Below, piece by piece: positions 34,863 through 43,767 of a DNA stretch of 64,000 bases (the first letter of the stretch is position 1; each line of letters starts with the position of its first letter). The notes below the pieces were generated by a model that worked only from the letters and a program-made list of their open reading frames with translations, was not told the DNA's origin and made no database searches. The stretch spans positions 806,001 through 870,000 of the forward strand of contig NZ_CP033969.1 of NCBI RefSeq assembly GCF_003854935.1, written 5' to 3'. This DNA is from Cupriavidus pauculus. GTDB lineage: Bacteria > Pseudomonadota > Gammaproteobacteria > Burkholderiales > Burkholderiaceae. The translations under genes were made by a program, and so were the position numbers.

Positions 34863-36716
34863 ATGAACCACCCCACGATGCAAGGTACACCGGCGCTGAA
34901 CGTGCCGGCCTGGGTCAAGAACCAGAAACTGGTCGCCTGGGTTGCGGAAATCGCCTCGCTGACCAAGCCGGACCAGATCTACTGGTGCGATGGGTCGCAG
35001 GAAGAGTACGACCGGCTGTGCGAGCAGATGGTGGCCGCGGGCACCATGCGCCGCCTGAACCCGGCCAAGCGCAAGAATTCGTTCCTGGCCCTGTCCGACC
35101 CGTCCGACGTGGCGCGCGTCGAGGACCGTACCTTCATCTGCACCGAGAAGAAGGAACAAGCCGGCCCGACCAACAACTGGACCGCCCCGGCAGAAATGCG
35201 CCAGACGCTGGCCGGGCTGTTCGACGGCTGCATGCGCGGCCGCACGCTCTACGTGGTGCCGTTCTCGATGGGCCCGCTGGGCTCGCCCATCGCGCACATC
35301 GGCGTGGAGCTGTCCGATTCGCCGTACGTGGCCGTGAACATGCGGATCATGACGCGCATGGGCCGCGCCGTGTACGACGTGCTGGGCGCCGACGGCGAAT
35401 TCGTGCCGTGCGTGCACACCGTGGGCAAGCCGCTGGCCGCCGGCGAAAAGGACGTGGCGTGGCCGTGCAATCCCACCAAGTACATCGTCCACTTCCCCGA
35501 ATCGCGCGAGATCTGGTCGTTCGGCTCCGGCTACGGCGGCAACGCGCTGCTGGGCAAGAAGTGCTTTGCGCTGCGGATTGCCTCGACCATGGGCCGCGAC
35601 GAGGGCTGGCTGGCCGAGCACATGCTGATCCTGGGCGTGACCTCGCCCGAGGGCAAGAAGTACCACGTGGCCGCCGCGTTCCCGTCGGCCTGCGGCAAGA
35701 CCAACTTCGCCATGCTGATCCCGCCCAAGGGCTTCGACGGCTGGAAGGTCACCACGATCGGCGACGACATCGCCTGGATCAAGCCGGGCCAGGACGGCCG
35801 CCTGTACGCGATCAACCCCGAGGCCGGCTACTTTGGCGTGGCGCCGGGCACGAGCGAGAAGACCAACTACAACGCCATGGCGACGCTCAAGGAGAACGTC
35901 ATCTTCACCAACGTGGCGCTGACCGATGACGGCGACGTGTGGTGGGAAGGCATGACCAAGGAAGCCCCGGCGCACCTGATCGACTGGCAGGGCAAGGACT
36001 GGACGCCCGAGATCGCGCGCGAGACCGGCGCCAAGGCCGCCCACCCGAACGCCCGCTTCACCGCGCCGGCGTCGCAGTGCCCGTCGATCGACGAGAACTG
36101 GGACAACCCCGCCGGCGTGGCCATCGACGCATTCATCTTCGGCGGCCGCCGCAGCACCACGGTGCCGCTGGTGACCGAGGCCCGCAACTGGACCGAAGGC
36201 GTCTACATGGCCGCCACGATGGGCTCCGAAACCACCGCCGCGGCCGCCGGCCAGCAGGGCGTGGTGCGCCGCGACCCGTTCGCCATGCTGCCGTTCTGCG
36301 GCTACAACATGAGCGACTACTTCGGCCACTGGCTGGCGCTGGGCAAGAAGCTGGAGGCATCGGGCGCCACGCTGCCGAAGTTCTACTGCGTCAACTGGTT
36401 CCGCAAGGACGCCGACGGCAACTTCGTGTGGCCGGGCTTTGGCGAGAACATGCGCGTGCTGTCGTGGATGATCGACCGCGTGGAAGGCCGCGGCCAGGGC
36501 CAGGAACACGTGTTCGGCACGTCGCCCCGCTACGCCGACCTGAACTGGGACGGCCTGGCCTTCACGGCCGAACAGTTCGACCAGGTCACCTCGATCGACC
36601 GCGACGCCTGGCAGCAGGAACTGGCACTGCACGACGAACTGTTCACGCAGCTCCAGCACAACCTGCCGCCCGCCCTGGTGGAAACCAAGGCAGCCCTGGC
36701 CAAGCGACTGGGCTGA
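34863..36716 (+). CDS. pckG: Phosphoenolpyruvate carboxykinase (GTP)
   Basis: 617 aa, the length of the GTP-dependent class. It converts oxaloacetate plus GTP to PEP, CO2 and GDP in gluconeogenesis. The P-loop with the reactive Cys ([13 protein letters not shown]), substrate loop ([14 protein letters not shown]), metal-binding segment (GDDIAWI) and nucleotide region ([23 protein letters not shown]) are all present. The start at 34863 has GGAG 9 bases upstream; an in-frame TTG at 34848 overlaps that site and is rejected. A strong terminator follows at 36735. Neighbouring carboxylate transporters (TRAP, CstA) suggest growth on C3/C4 acids. Confidence 0.97.
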   Translation: MNHPTMQGTPALNVPAWVKNQKLVAWVAEIASLTKPDQIYWCDGSQEEYDRLCEQMVAAGTMRRLNPAKRKNSFLALSDPSDVARVEDRTFICTEKKEQAGPTNNWTAPAEMRQTLAGLFDGCMRGRTLYVVPFSMGPLGSPIAHIGVELSDSPYVAVNMRIMTRMGRAVYDVLGADGEFVPCVHTVGKPLAAGEKDVAWPCNPTKYIVHFPESREIWSFGSGYGGNALLGKKCFALRIASTMGRDEGWLAEHMLILGVTSPEGKKYHVAAAFPSACGKTNFAMLIPPKGFDGWKVTTIGDDIAWIKPGQDGRLYAINPEAGYFGVAPGTSEKTNYNAMATLKENVIFTNVALTDDGDVWWEGMTKEAPAHLIDWQGKDWTPEIARETGAKAAHPNARFTAPASQCPSIDENWDNPAGVAIDAFIFGGRRSTTVPLVTEARNWTEGVYMAATMGSETTAAAAGQQGVVRRDPFAMLPFCGYNMSDYFGHWLALGKKLEASGATLPKFYCVNWFRKDADGNFVWPGFGENMRVLSWMIDRVEGRGQGQEHVFGTSPRYADLNWDGLAFTAEQFDQVTSIDRDAWQQELALHDELFTQLQHNLPPALVETKAALAKRLG

Positions 36717-36734
36717 TTCGCTGGGTGGTGGAAG

Positions 36735-36770
36735 AAACGCCGGACGGCTGGTGGCCGTCCGGCGTTTTTT
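36735..36770 (+). terminator. Rho-independent terminator of pckG
   Basis: Stem AAACGCCGGACGGC with GCCGTCCGGCGTTT around a 5-nt loop, then a T-tract. Confidence 0.93.
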
Positions 36771-36799
36771 GTTTGGGGTCGGCGACGACGCTGAGGACT

Positions 36800-37175
36800 G
36801 CGCTGTCTTGGCTCCCCTCTCCCGCGCGCGGGAGAGGGGTTGAGGGGAGAGGGCGTCGAGGCTCTGCTTGCCGACCGCATCGCATCTTGCGCCGCCGGCC
36901 CTCTCCCCCGGCCCCTCTCCCGCCATGCGGGAGAGGGGAGAAGCCCGCCGGGTATTCACAATGCCGCTGTCTTGGCTCCCCTCTCCCGCCGTGCGGAGAG
37001 GGGAGAAACCCACCGGGTATTCACAATGCCGCTGTCTTGGCTCCCCTCTCCCGCCGTGCGGGAGAGGGGTTGGGGGAGAGGGCGTCGAGGCTCTGCTTGC
37101 CGACCGCATCGCATCCTGCGCCGCCGGCCCTCTCCCCCGGCCCCTTTCCCGCCATGCGGGAGAGGGGAGACCACA
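36800..37175. repeat. Hairpin repeat array (five REP-like hairpins, two long cassettes)
   Basis: Five copies of CCCCTCTCCCGC-nnn-GCGGGAGAGGGG at about 36814-36839, 36912-36938, 36978-37003 (one G lost), 37044-37069 and 37141-37167. Copies 1-2 and 4-5 each flank the same 60-70 bp core (GAGGGCGTCGAGGCT ... CTGCTTGCCGACCG ... CGCCGCCGGCCCTC), so a cassette of about 140 bp is present twice. A shorter unit with GGGTATTCACAATGCCG repeats between them. It fills the gap between the pckG terminator and the TRAP permease. Confidence 0.9.
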
Positions 37176-37213
37176 AGCGCAAGGCGGAAGCTCGCCTTGT
37201 CATCTCCCACAGC

Positions 37214-39136
37214 CTACCGATACAAAACCTCCGGCAGCCACAGCCCGATTTCCGGGAACACGTACAGCAGCGCCAGCGCCACCACCTGGATGGCCATGAA
37301 CGGCAGCATGCCGGCGAAGATCTGGTTCAGCGTGACGTGGGGCGGGGCCACGCCCTTGAGGTAGAACGCGGCCATTGCCACCGGGGGCGACAGGAAGGCT
37401 GTCTGCAGGTTCAGCGCGACCAGCAGGCCGAAGAACAGCGGGTCGATGCCGAAGTTGTCCAGCAGCGGGATGAAGATCGGCATGAAGATGATGATGATCT
37501 CGGTCCATTCCAGCGGCCAGCCCAGCAGGAAGATGATGACCTGCGCCAGGATCATGAACTGCACGGGCGTGAGGTCCAGCGACAGCACCCATTCCTCGAC
37601 CAGCGCCTGGCCGCCCAGCAGCGCGAACGCGGCCGAGAAGATCGACGAGCCGACGAACAGCCAGCACACCATCGCGCTGGTCTTGACCGTCAGGAACACC
37701 GAATCGCGCACCACGCCGTAGTTGAGCTGGCCGTACGCGGCCGCCAGCACCGCGCCGCCGAGCGAGCCCACGGCGGCAGCCTCGGTGGGCGTGGCCAGCC
37801 CGAACACGATCGAGCCGAGCACGGCCAGGATCATCACCGCCAGCGGGAAGAACGACGACAGCAGCAGCTTGAAGATTTCCAGCCGGGCGAAGTTGAAGAA
37901 CCAGTAGAACAGCGCCAGCGCGGCGGCCACGACGGCCAGCGTGATCCAGAACCACGCCGGGGCAGGCCGGGACGGCGCATCAGCCGCCGGGGCAGCCGGC
38001 AGGGCCGTGGCCGGGGCGACGTCCTGCGCGGTGGCGGGCTTGGGCGTTACCGTGGCCGGGTCGGCGTTGAGCGGCGCGGGCGCGTCGCTGTCGGCCGGCG
38101 GGGCCTGCAGGTCGTCGAACGATTGCGGCGCGGCCTCGGTGGCGGCGCCCATCTCGACCAGGCCGCCGGACGCCTCCACGGCGCGCGGCGCGGTCACCGC
38201 CGCGTACATCAGGCTCATCGCCACGGCCACCACGAACGCGGGCATCAGCACCACGCCCAGCTGGCGCATCAGGTAGCCGGCCGGCACGTCGGCGTTGCGG
38301 CGTCCCTTGAAAGCCAGCAGCAGCGCGGGCAGCGCGCGATGGCTGAACTGGTCGTGCAGCGTGGCCGCGAAGCCGGACAGCGGAATGACCCGTTCCTCGC
38401 GCGACAGCGGCGGCGCCAGCGACGGCTTGAGCTTGGCGATGATGATCGCGTAGACGATGTAGAGCCCGGCCAGCATCAGCCCCGGGAAGAACGCACCCGC
38501 ATAGAGCTGCACGACCGACACGCCAGCCGTGGCGCCGTAGACGATCAGCAGCACCGACGGCGGAATCAGGATGCCCAGGCAGCCGCCGGCGGTGACCGCC
38601 CCGGCCGACAGCTGCGGGCTGTAGCCGGCGCGCAGCATCGCCGGGAATGCCAGCAGCCCCATCAGCGTCACCACCGCGCCGACGATGCCGGTGGCCGTGG
38701 CAAACACCGCGCAGGTAATCAGCGTGGCCACCGCCAGCGACCCCGGCAGCCACGCCAGCGCCAGGTGCAGGCTGCGGAACAGCTTCTCGATCAGGTTGGC
38801 GCGCTCGACCAGGTAGCCCATGAACACGAACAGCGGCACCGAAATCAGCACGTCGTTGGTCATGACCGCATAGGCGCGCTGGACCATCAGGTCCAGCGTC
38901 TGCTCCACGGCGATGGCGGGGTTGGCGTGGCGGTACGCCAGCCACGCGAACAGCACGCCCATGCCCATCAGCGTGAACGCCGTGGGAAAGCCGAGCATGA
39001 TCGCCACCACGATCAGCGCCAGCATCAACAGGCCCAGGTGGCCGTTGGTCCAGTCGGCCGGGGACGGCATCAGGAAGATCACGGCGCCGATGATCAGCAC
39101 CATCAGCGTCACGCCGAACCACAGTTCCTTTCTCAT
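37214..39136 (-). CDS. TRAP transporter large permease (DctM-like) with central insert
   Basis: 640 aa, clearly longer than the usual 420-440 of DctM. The family core is intact: GMGVLFAWLAYRH, AVFATATGIVGAVVTLMGLLAFPAM, GCLGILIPPSVLLIVYG and, late, VFGLATPTEAAAVGSLGGA, NLQTAFLSPPVAMAAFYLKG. Between the two halves (about residues 275-410) sits an insert with an added membrane helix, a Pro/Ala/Thr-rich loop and another helix. The start at 39136 overlaps the DctQ stop (ATGA). It provides the sodium-coupled transport channel for the binding protein encoded at 39794. Confidence 0.92.
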   Translation of the reverse strand: MRKELWFGVTLMVLIIGAVIFLMPSPADWTNGHLGLLMLALIVVAIMLGFPTAFTLMGMGVLFAWLAYRHANPAIAVEQTLDLMVQRAYAVMTNDVLISVPLFVFMGYLVERANLIEKLFRSLHLALAWLPGSLAVATLITCAVFATATGIVGAVVTLMGLLAFPAMLRAGYSPQLSAGAVTAGGCLGILIPPSVLLIVYGATAGVSVVQLYAGAFFPGLMLAGLYIVYAIIIAKLKPSLAPPLSREERVIPLSGFAATLHDQFSHRALPALLLAFKGRRNADVPAGYLMRQLGVVLMPAFVVAVAMSLMYAAVTAPRAVEASGGLVEMGAATEAAPQSFDDLQAPPADSDAPAPLNADPATVTPKPATAQDVAPATALPAAPAADAPSRPAPAWFWITLAVVAAALALFYWFFNFARLEIFKLLLSSFFPLAVMILAVLGSIVFGLATPTEAAAVGSLGGAVLAAAYGQLNYGVVRDSVFLTVKTSAMVCWLFVGSSIFSAAFALLGGQALVEEWVLSLDLTPVQFMILAQVIIFLLGWPLEWTEIIIIFMPIFIPLLDNFGIDPLFFGLLVALNLQTAFLSPPVAMAAFYLKGVAPPHVTLNQIFAGMLPFMAIQVVALALLYVFPEIGLWLPEVLYR

Positions 39137-39756
39137 TGCGCGCGCTCCTCCACCTTGGGCACCGCGGCCGGCGCCACGCCGTGGGCAGCGTCCTGGCCCA
39201 CCATCTGCTTGAGCTTGTCGACGTCCACCTCCTCGACGTCGTCCTCGCGCCGGGGCCAGTGGCCCGTGGACACGCACATCACGCAGCGCGCCACCTCGGC
39301 CACGCCCTGCAGCAGCAGCAGCGCGCCGGCAATCGGGATGACGGCCTTGAACGGGTAGATCGGCGGCCCGTCGGCGGCAATCGACGAGTGCTCGTTCTGC
39401 GCCAGCGACACCTCGAAGAAGTCGATGCCGGCCCAGGCCAGCGCGATCACGCCAGGGAAGAAGAACACCAGGTACAGCACCAGGTCGATGGTGGCCTGCG
39501 CGCGCGGCGCCAGGAAGCCGTAGAGAATGTCGCCGCGCACGTGGCCGCGCTTGGCCAGCGTGTAGGCGCCGCCCAGCATGAACAGCGCGCCGTAGAGCAT
39601 GTTGCTGGCGTCGAACACCCAGGCGTGCGGCGTGCCCAGCGCGTAGCGCGAGAACACCTCGTAGCTGATCATCAGTGTCAGGCCGACGATCAGCCACGAG
39701 GCCGCCTGTCCCACGACCGTGCTGATCCGGTCGATACCCAGCAGCAGCTTTTGCAT
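39133..39756 (-). CDS. TRAP transporter small permease (DctQ-like)
   Basis: 207 aa. Four transmembrane helices in the first 160 residues with the DctQ pattern LIVGLTLMISYEVFSRYALG and RGHVRGDILYG, then a charged cytoplasmic tail (about 165-207, REDDVEEVDVDKLKQ) longer than in many DctQ proteins. The start is MQKLLLGIDRI at 39756; upstream in-frame Met codons have no family similarity. It overlaps DctM and follows the binding-protein gene by 37 bp, completing a three-gene TRAP operon. Confidence 0.9.
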   Translation of the reverse strand: MQKLLLGIDRISTVVGQAASWLIVGLTLMISYEVFSRYALGTPHAWVFDASNMLYGALFMLGGAYTLAKRGHVRGDILYGFLAPRAQATIDLVLYLVFFFPGVIALAWAGIDFFEVSLAQNEHSSIAADGPPIYPFKAVIPIAGALLLLQGVAEVARCVMCVSTGHWPRREDDVEEVDVDKLKQMVGQDAAHGVAPAAVPKVEERAQ

Positions 39757-39793
39757 GCGGTGCTCCGTCAGGCGCGCAGGCGTGGCGGCCCCA

Positions 39794-40942
39794 TCAGCCG
39801 CGTTTGGTCGAGAAGTAGTACGAGGCGGCCATCCGGTAGTCGACGTTGGTGTCGTTCTGCCAGCGCGTGCTGCGCTGGGCAAACGCCTTCATCGAGTCGT
39901 TGACCTTCTTGAACATCGGGTTCTCTTTTTCCTTGCGCGCGACGATCTCGTCCCAGATCTTCAACTGCGCCTGGAGCACCGAGTTGGGCGTGGCATAGAA
40001 CTTCACGCCCTGTTCCTGCAGCGCCTGGTAGTCCTTCGCGTACCGGTCGATGGCCTTCATCGACATCTCGGCCGAGCTGGCGTCCACGGCATTGGCGATC
40101 AGCGCGCGCAGCTTGGGCGACAGCGCCTCGTAGCGCTTGCGGTTGAACAGGATCTCGAACTGCTCCGAGCACTGGTGGAAGCTGCGCAGCATGCAGACCT
40201 TGGAGACGTCCTGGAAGCCCAGCGCGCGGTCCGAGCTGGCGTTGTTGAACTCGGCGGCGTCCAGCAGCCCGCGGTCCATCGCCGGCACGATCTCGGCGCC
40301 CGGCAGCGCGTTCACGGCGGCGCCCAGCCCGGTGAAGATGTCGATCGACAGCCCGACCGTGCGGAATTTCAGCCCCTTGAAGTCCTCGGGCTTGGTGATC
40401 GGCTTCTTGAACCAGCCCAGCGGCTGCGTGGGCATCGGCCCGTACAGGAACGACACCACGTCCAGGTTCAGGCTCTTGTAGATCTCCTGCTGCAGTTCCT
40501 TGCCCCCGCCGTACTTGTGCCAGGCCAGCAGCATGTTCGGGTCCATGCCCCAGGCCGGGCCCGAGCCCCAGAGTGCCAGCGCCGAGTTCTTGCCGTACCA
40601 GTAGGCAATCACGCCGTGGCCGCCGTCCAGCGTGCCCTTGCTGACCGCGTCGATCAGGTCGAACGCCTTGACCACGGCGCCGGCCGGCAGCAGCTCGATC
40701 TTGATCTCGCCGCCCGACATGTCGTTGACCTTCTTGACGAAGTCGCCGGCGAACTCGTGGAAGATGTCCTTGGTCGGCCACGTGCTCTGCCAGCGCATGG
40801 TGACCGGCCCCTGGGCCTTGACGATGGCCGGAAAGCCCATCGTGGCTGCGCCGGCCGCCGCCGCGGTGGCGCCGCCGATGAAGCCGCGCCGCGAAACCTT
40901 CTCACCGGCACCGCCGGTGCCATCCTTGCGCCTTGCTGCCAT
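39794..40942 (-). CDS. TRAP transporter substrate-binding protein, Tat-exported (keto-acid/lactate-type)
   Basis: 382 aa. Tat signal SRRGFIGGATAAAAGAATMG then cleavage near AIVKA. The mature part is the DctP/TakP fold: MRWQSTWPTKDIFHEF, the ligand-contacting FRTVGLSIDIFTGLGAAV, GAEIVPAMDRGLLDAAEF and the QCSEQFEILFNRKRYEAL helix. These are closer, from memory, to the 2-oxoacid (TakP) and lactate-binding members than to C4-dicarboxylate DctP. The start at 40942 has GGGGAGAC upstream; a longer ATG reading from 41152 would bury the Tat motif. It is first in the operon, with a promoter at 41171-41199. Confidence 0.9.
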   Translation of the reverse strand: MAARRKDGTGGAGEKVSRRGFIGGATAAAAGAATMGFPAIVKAQGPVTMRWQSTWPTKDIFHEFAGDFVKKVNDMSGGEIKIELLPAGAVVKAFDLIDAVSKGTLDGGHGVIAYWYGKNSALALWGSGPAWGMDPNMLLAWHKYGGGKELQQEIYKSLNLDVVSFLYGPMPTQPLGWFKKPITKPEDFKGLKFRTVGLSIDIFTGLGAAVNALPGAEIVPAMDRGLLDAAEFNNASSDRALGFQDVSKVCMLRSFHQCSEQFEILFNRKRYEALSPKLRALIANAVDASSAEMSMKAIDRYAKDYQALQEQGVKFYATPNSVLQAQLKIWDEIVARKEKENPMFKKVNDSMKAFAQRSTRWQNDTNVDYRMAASYYFSTKRG

Positions 40943-41170
40943 GACCGTCTCCCCTTTCGTGTTGGACGAACCGACGAACGACAACTGCACACCCGCCCCC
41001 CGGCGCGCCGGCCATGGGGCCGGTGCCGCCTGAAGCGGGACAAAGGCAATAGGAAGGTTTCGGTGCGGGGGCTCGATGCGCCGTGGTCGGGGCGGCGTGC
41101 CGCGCGGCGGCCGGCATGGCGCGCGCAGGCAGACATTCGCAGACAGGTTCATGGCCCTTCAGTTGACTTG

Positions 41171-41199
41171 ATCTTAGGCAGCGCTGATCACGTTAACAA
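41171..41199 (-). promoter_or_regulatory. Candidate promoter of the TRAP operon
   Basis: Minus strand TTGTTA (41194-41199), 17 bp, TAAGAT (41171-41176). The GTTAAC palindrome overlaps the -35. The transcript would have a leader of about 220 nt. The rest of the 342-bp spacer (40943-41284) shows nothing else convincing. Confidence 0.5.
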
Positions 41200-41284
41200 T
41201 GTAGGGATTACCCGATTCGGTGGCGCGCATCGCACGCGGGCCGGCCCGGCGCACGCCCGTGGGGCGCCCCGGCACCCGTGGCGG

Positions 41285-41974
41285 CTAGGCCGGGTTGCGG
41301 TCCAGGCCCAGCTGCTGCACCGCGTACTTGACCAGTTCCGCGCGGCCCTCGATGCCCAGCTTGCGCTTGAGGTTGAGCCGGTGCGTTTCCACCGTGCGCA
41401 CCGACACCCCGAGCCGCGCGGCGATGTCCTTGTTCGACTGGCCCCGGCCGATGCCGTGCAGGATGTCGCGCTCGCGCGGCGTCAGCGCGTCCAGCGGGCT
41501 GATCGCCTGCTCGGCCATGCCGCGGGCAATGCGCGCGCTGTAGAACACCCGCCCGGCCAGCACGGCCTGGATGGCCGCCATCAGCTCGTCGGCCGGCGCA
41601 TCCTTGAGCACGTAGCCGCGCGCGCCGGCCCGGATGGCCTGGCGCACGTATTCAAGGTTGTCGTGCATCGACACGATCAGCACGGCTACCTCCGGATACC
41701 GGTCGTGCAGCGCCCCGGCCAGCGCAATGCCGCCCATGCCGCGCATGCCGATGTCGGTAATCACCAGCTCGGGCACGCTGGCCGGGCCGGCGCCGGCCAG
41801 CCACGCCAGCGCCGCCTCGCCGTCGTCGGCCTCGCCCACCACTTCCAGGCCCGGCTGCAGCGCCAGGTGCATGCGCATGCCGTCGCGCACCAGCGCGTGG
41901 TCGTCGATCAGCAGCACGCGGGCCGGGGCGTTCGAGGGCGGTGGGACGAGGTCTTCGTCGTGCAAAACGGTCAT
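41285..41974 (-). CDS. NarL/LuxR-family response regulator
   Basis: 229 aa. A 16-residue leader, receiver with Asp pair (LLIDDHALVRDGM), phospho-acceptor Asp74 (LVITDIGMRGMGG) and Lys in GYVLKDA, then a LuxR-type HTH (LTPRERDILHGIGRGQSNKDIAARL, VSVRTVETHRLNLKRKL). It overlaps the kinase stop (ATGA at 41971-41974). The long upstream reading frame through the kinase gene is a different frame and not coding. It is placed to control cstA (divergent from the kinase) and perhaps the TRAP operon downstream. Confidence 0.93.
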   Translation of the reverse strand: MTVLHDEDLVPPPSNAPARVLLIDDHALVRDGMRMHLALQPGLEVVGEADDGEAALAWLAGAGPASVPELVITDIGMRGMGGIALAGALHDRYPEVAVLIVSMHDNLEYVRQAIRAGARGYVLKDAPADELMAAIQAVLAGRVFYSARIARGMAEQAISPLDALTPRERDILHGIGRGQSNKDIAARLGVSVRTVETHRLNLKRKLGIEGRAELVKYAVQQLGLDRNPA

Positions 41975-43380
41975 GACAGGGGGATATCGGTGGAAACGGG
42001 GGGCACGGCGGCCACGGCCGACGCAGCGGACGCCGGCAGCACCGCCACCAGCCGCGTGCCGGACGGCATCGACACGATGTCGAACTGTCCGCCCAGCGCG
42101 GCCATGCGCTCGCGCAGGTTGCGCAGGCCGATGCCGCGCTGCGGATCGTGCTGCATGCGGGCGACGTCGAAGCCGGTGCCGTCGTCGCGCACGGTCAGGC
42201 GCGTGGCCGACGGCGAGAAATCGAGTTCGATGCGGACATGCCGCGCGTGCGCGTGGCGCTCCACGTTGGCCAGCGCCTCCTGCGCGATGCGGAACAGCGC
42301 CGTGGCCTGCTCGTCGGACAGCGTGCGCGGCTGGCCGGACTGCGCCACCTCCACGCTTAGCGTGCTGCCGGCCTGCATCTCGCGCGCCAGATGCTGCAGC
42401 GCCGCAAACAGGCCCAGGTCGTCCAGCAGGGCGGGGCGCAGGTTGCGGGCCACGCGCCGCACCTCGTTGAACGCCGAATCGAGCCGGTGCAGCGCCATGC
42501 CAAGGATGGGTGCCACCGCGGCACCGTCGGCCGGGGCCGTGCGGATGCGGTTGGCGGCGGCTTCCAGCACCAGCTTGACCGACACCAGCAACTGGCCGAT
42601 GCCGTCGTGCAGCTCGCGCGACAGCCGCGCGCGTTCCTCTTCCTGCGACTGCACCACGCGCTGCGCAAGCTGGCGCAGCTTGGCGTCGGCCTCGCGGTGT
42701 TCGCTGATGTTCAGCGCCAGCCCGCTGGCGGCCACCAGCAGGATGCTGATGCCGGCGATCACGCCGATCCAGGCCATGGTCTCGCGGATGTCGGTCTCGG
42801 CGCGCGCGTCGAGCTGGCGCAGCGTCCGCTCGACGTCGTCCAGGTAGATGCCGGTGCCGAGCATCCAGTTCCAGCCCGGCACGGCCACCACGTAGCCCAG
42901 CTTGGGCACGGTCTGCTTCGACGACGGCTTCTGCCACATGTAGCGCACGGACCCGCCGCCAGCCTTGGCGGCCGTCACCAGCTTCTGGATCGTCAGCGCG
43001 CCCTGCGGGTCGCGCATCAGCCACAGGTCCTGTCCCACCAGCTCGGGCTGGCGCGGATGCATCAGATTCCGACCCTGCAGGTCGTAGAGGAAGAAGTAGC
43101 CGTCCGGGCCGTAGTCCAGCCGGGCCAGTGCCTCCATGGCCGCCTGGCGCGTGGCGGCGTCGGTGCGGCCCGACTGCACCATCGGCGCAATGGCGCTCTG
43201 GGCCAGGTCGACGTAGTGGCGCAGCTCGGTTTCCTTGCTCTGCAGGTAGGCGGCTTCCACCAGCGCGCGCTCGTGGCGCGCCAGCGCGGTGGCCTGGTAG
43301 CGCACGGCAAAGGCGATGCCGAGCATCGCGACGGCCAGGGGCGCCACGGCCAGCAACAGGATCTTTTGGCGGAGTTTCAT
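41971..43380 (-). CDS. Cache-domain sensor histidine kinase (HisKA_3 / NarX type)
   Basis: 469 aa. A transmembrane helix at about 8-27, a periplasmic single-cache domain (about 35-185, with YGPDGYFFLYDLQGRNLMHP and GWNWMLGTGIYLDDV), a second helix near 200-222, then the HisKA_3 phospho-acceptor in RLSRELHDGIGQLL and an ATPase domain with DDGTGFD and GIGLRNLRERMAALGG. Such caches usually bind small carboxylates such as pyruvate, propionate or acetate. Its gene is divergent from cstA, so a carboxylate-sensing role like BtsS or MctS is reasonable. Confidence 0.92.
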   Translation of the reverse strand: MKLRQKILLLAVAPLAVAMLGIAFAVRYQATALARHERALVEAAYLQSKETELRHYVDLAQSAIAPMVQSGRTDAATRQAAMEALARLDYGPDGYFFLYDLQGRNLMHPRQPELVGQDLWLMRDPQGALTIQKLVTAAKAGGGSVRYMWQKPSSKQTVPKLGYVVAVPGWNWMLGTGIYLDDVERTLRQLDARAETDIRETMAWIGVIAGISILLVAASGLALNISEHREADAKLRQLAQRVVQSQEEERARLSRELHDGIGQLLVSVKLVLEAAANRIRTAPADGAAVAPILGMALHRLDSAFNEVRRVARNLRPALLDDLGLFAALQHLAREMQAGSTLSVEVAQSGQPRTLSDEQATALFRIAQEALANVERHAHARHVRIELDFSPSATRLTVRDDGTGFDVARMQHDPQRGIGLRNLRERMAALGGQFDIVSMPSGTRLVAVLPASAASAVAAVPPVSTDIPLS

Positions 43381-43429
43381 CTGAACCGGGGGTAAACACC
43401 GATGCCGGGGAGGCCGCCTGGCATCGTCG

Positions 43430-43499
43430 GTCTACGTACTACTACGCACCGGTGTTGCGTAGTTTCGCGCTTGTGCCGACATGGGCGGCTGTCAATACT
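43430..43499 (+). promoter_or_regulatory. Candidate cstA promoter with upstream activator dyad
   Basis: A perfect inverted repeat ACTACGCA-ccggtgt-TGCGTAGT (43441-43463) lies 7 bp before TTGTGC (43471-43476), which is 17 bp from AATACT (43494-43499). A further half-site, CTACGTACT, precedes it at 43432-43440. Weak core elements and a dyad at the activator position fit control by the adjacent NarL-type regulator. The remaining spacer to 43767 would be a leader of about 260 nt. Confidence 0.55.
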
Positions 43500-43767
43500 A
43501 CACGCCGGTTCGCGTCCGGGCTTGCCCCGCGCCGCAAACCGACGCAGTAGGTGCGCCGCGGCATGGCATTTCCGCCAGATCCGGGACGCACTGCCTGCCT
43601 GCACGGCAAGATCCGGGACCAGACGAGAACAGACCGGGCGCCCGCAGACGTCCCAGGAGACCCCGTTTTCCGCGCGACACGTCCGCGTCCGCCATCCGGC
43701 ACCGCCCCCGCTGCCCGCCTGTCTGCCGCCGCAGGTTCTTTCAGCCGGTCTGAGGAGACCCTTCAAC

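Noticed and set aside
36800-37175. Repeated hairpins considered as a CRISPR array
   Set aside because: Units are palindromic with irregular spacing, the intervening cores are identical rather than unique spacers, and there are no cas genes.
40943-41152. N-terminal extension of the TRAP binding protein starting at 41152
   Set aside because: It would place about 70 Arg/Pro-rich residues before the Tat signal; the start at 40942 has a good ribosome site.
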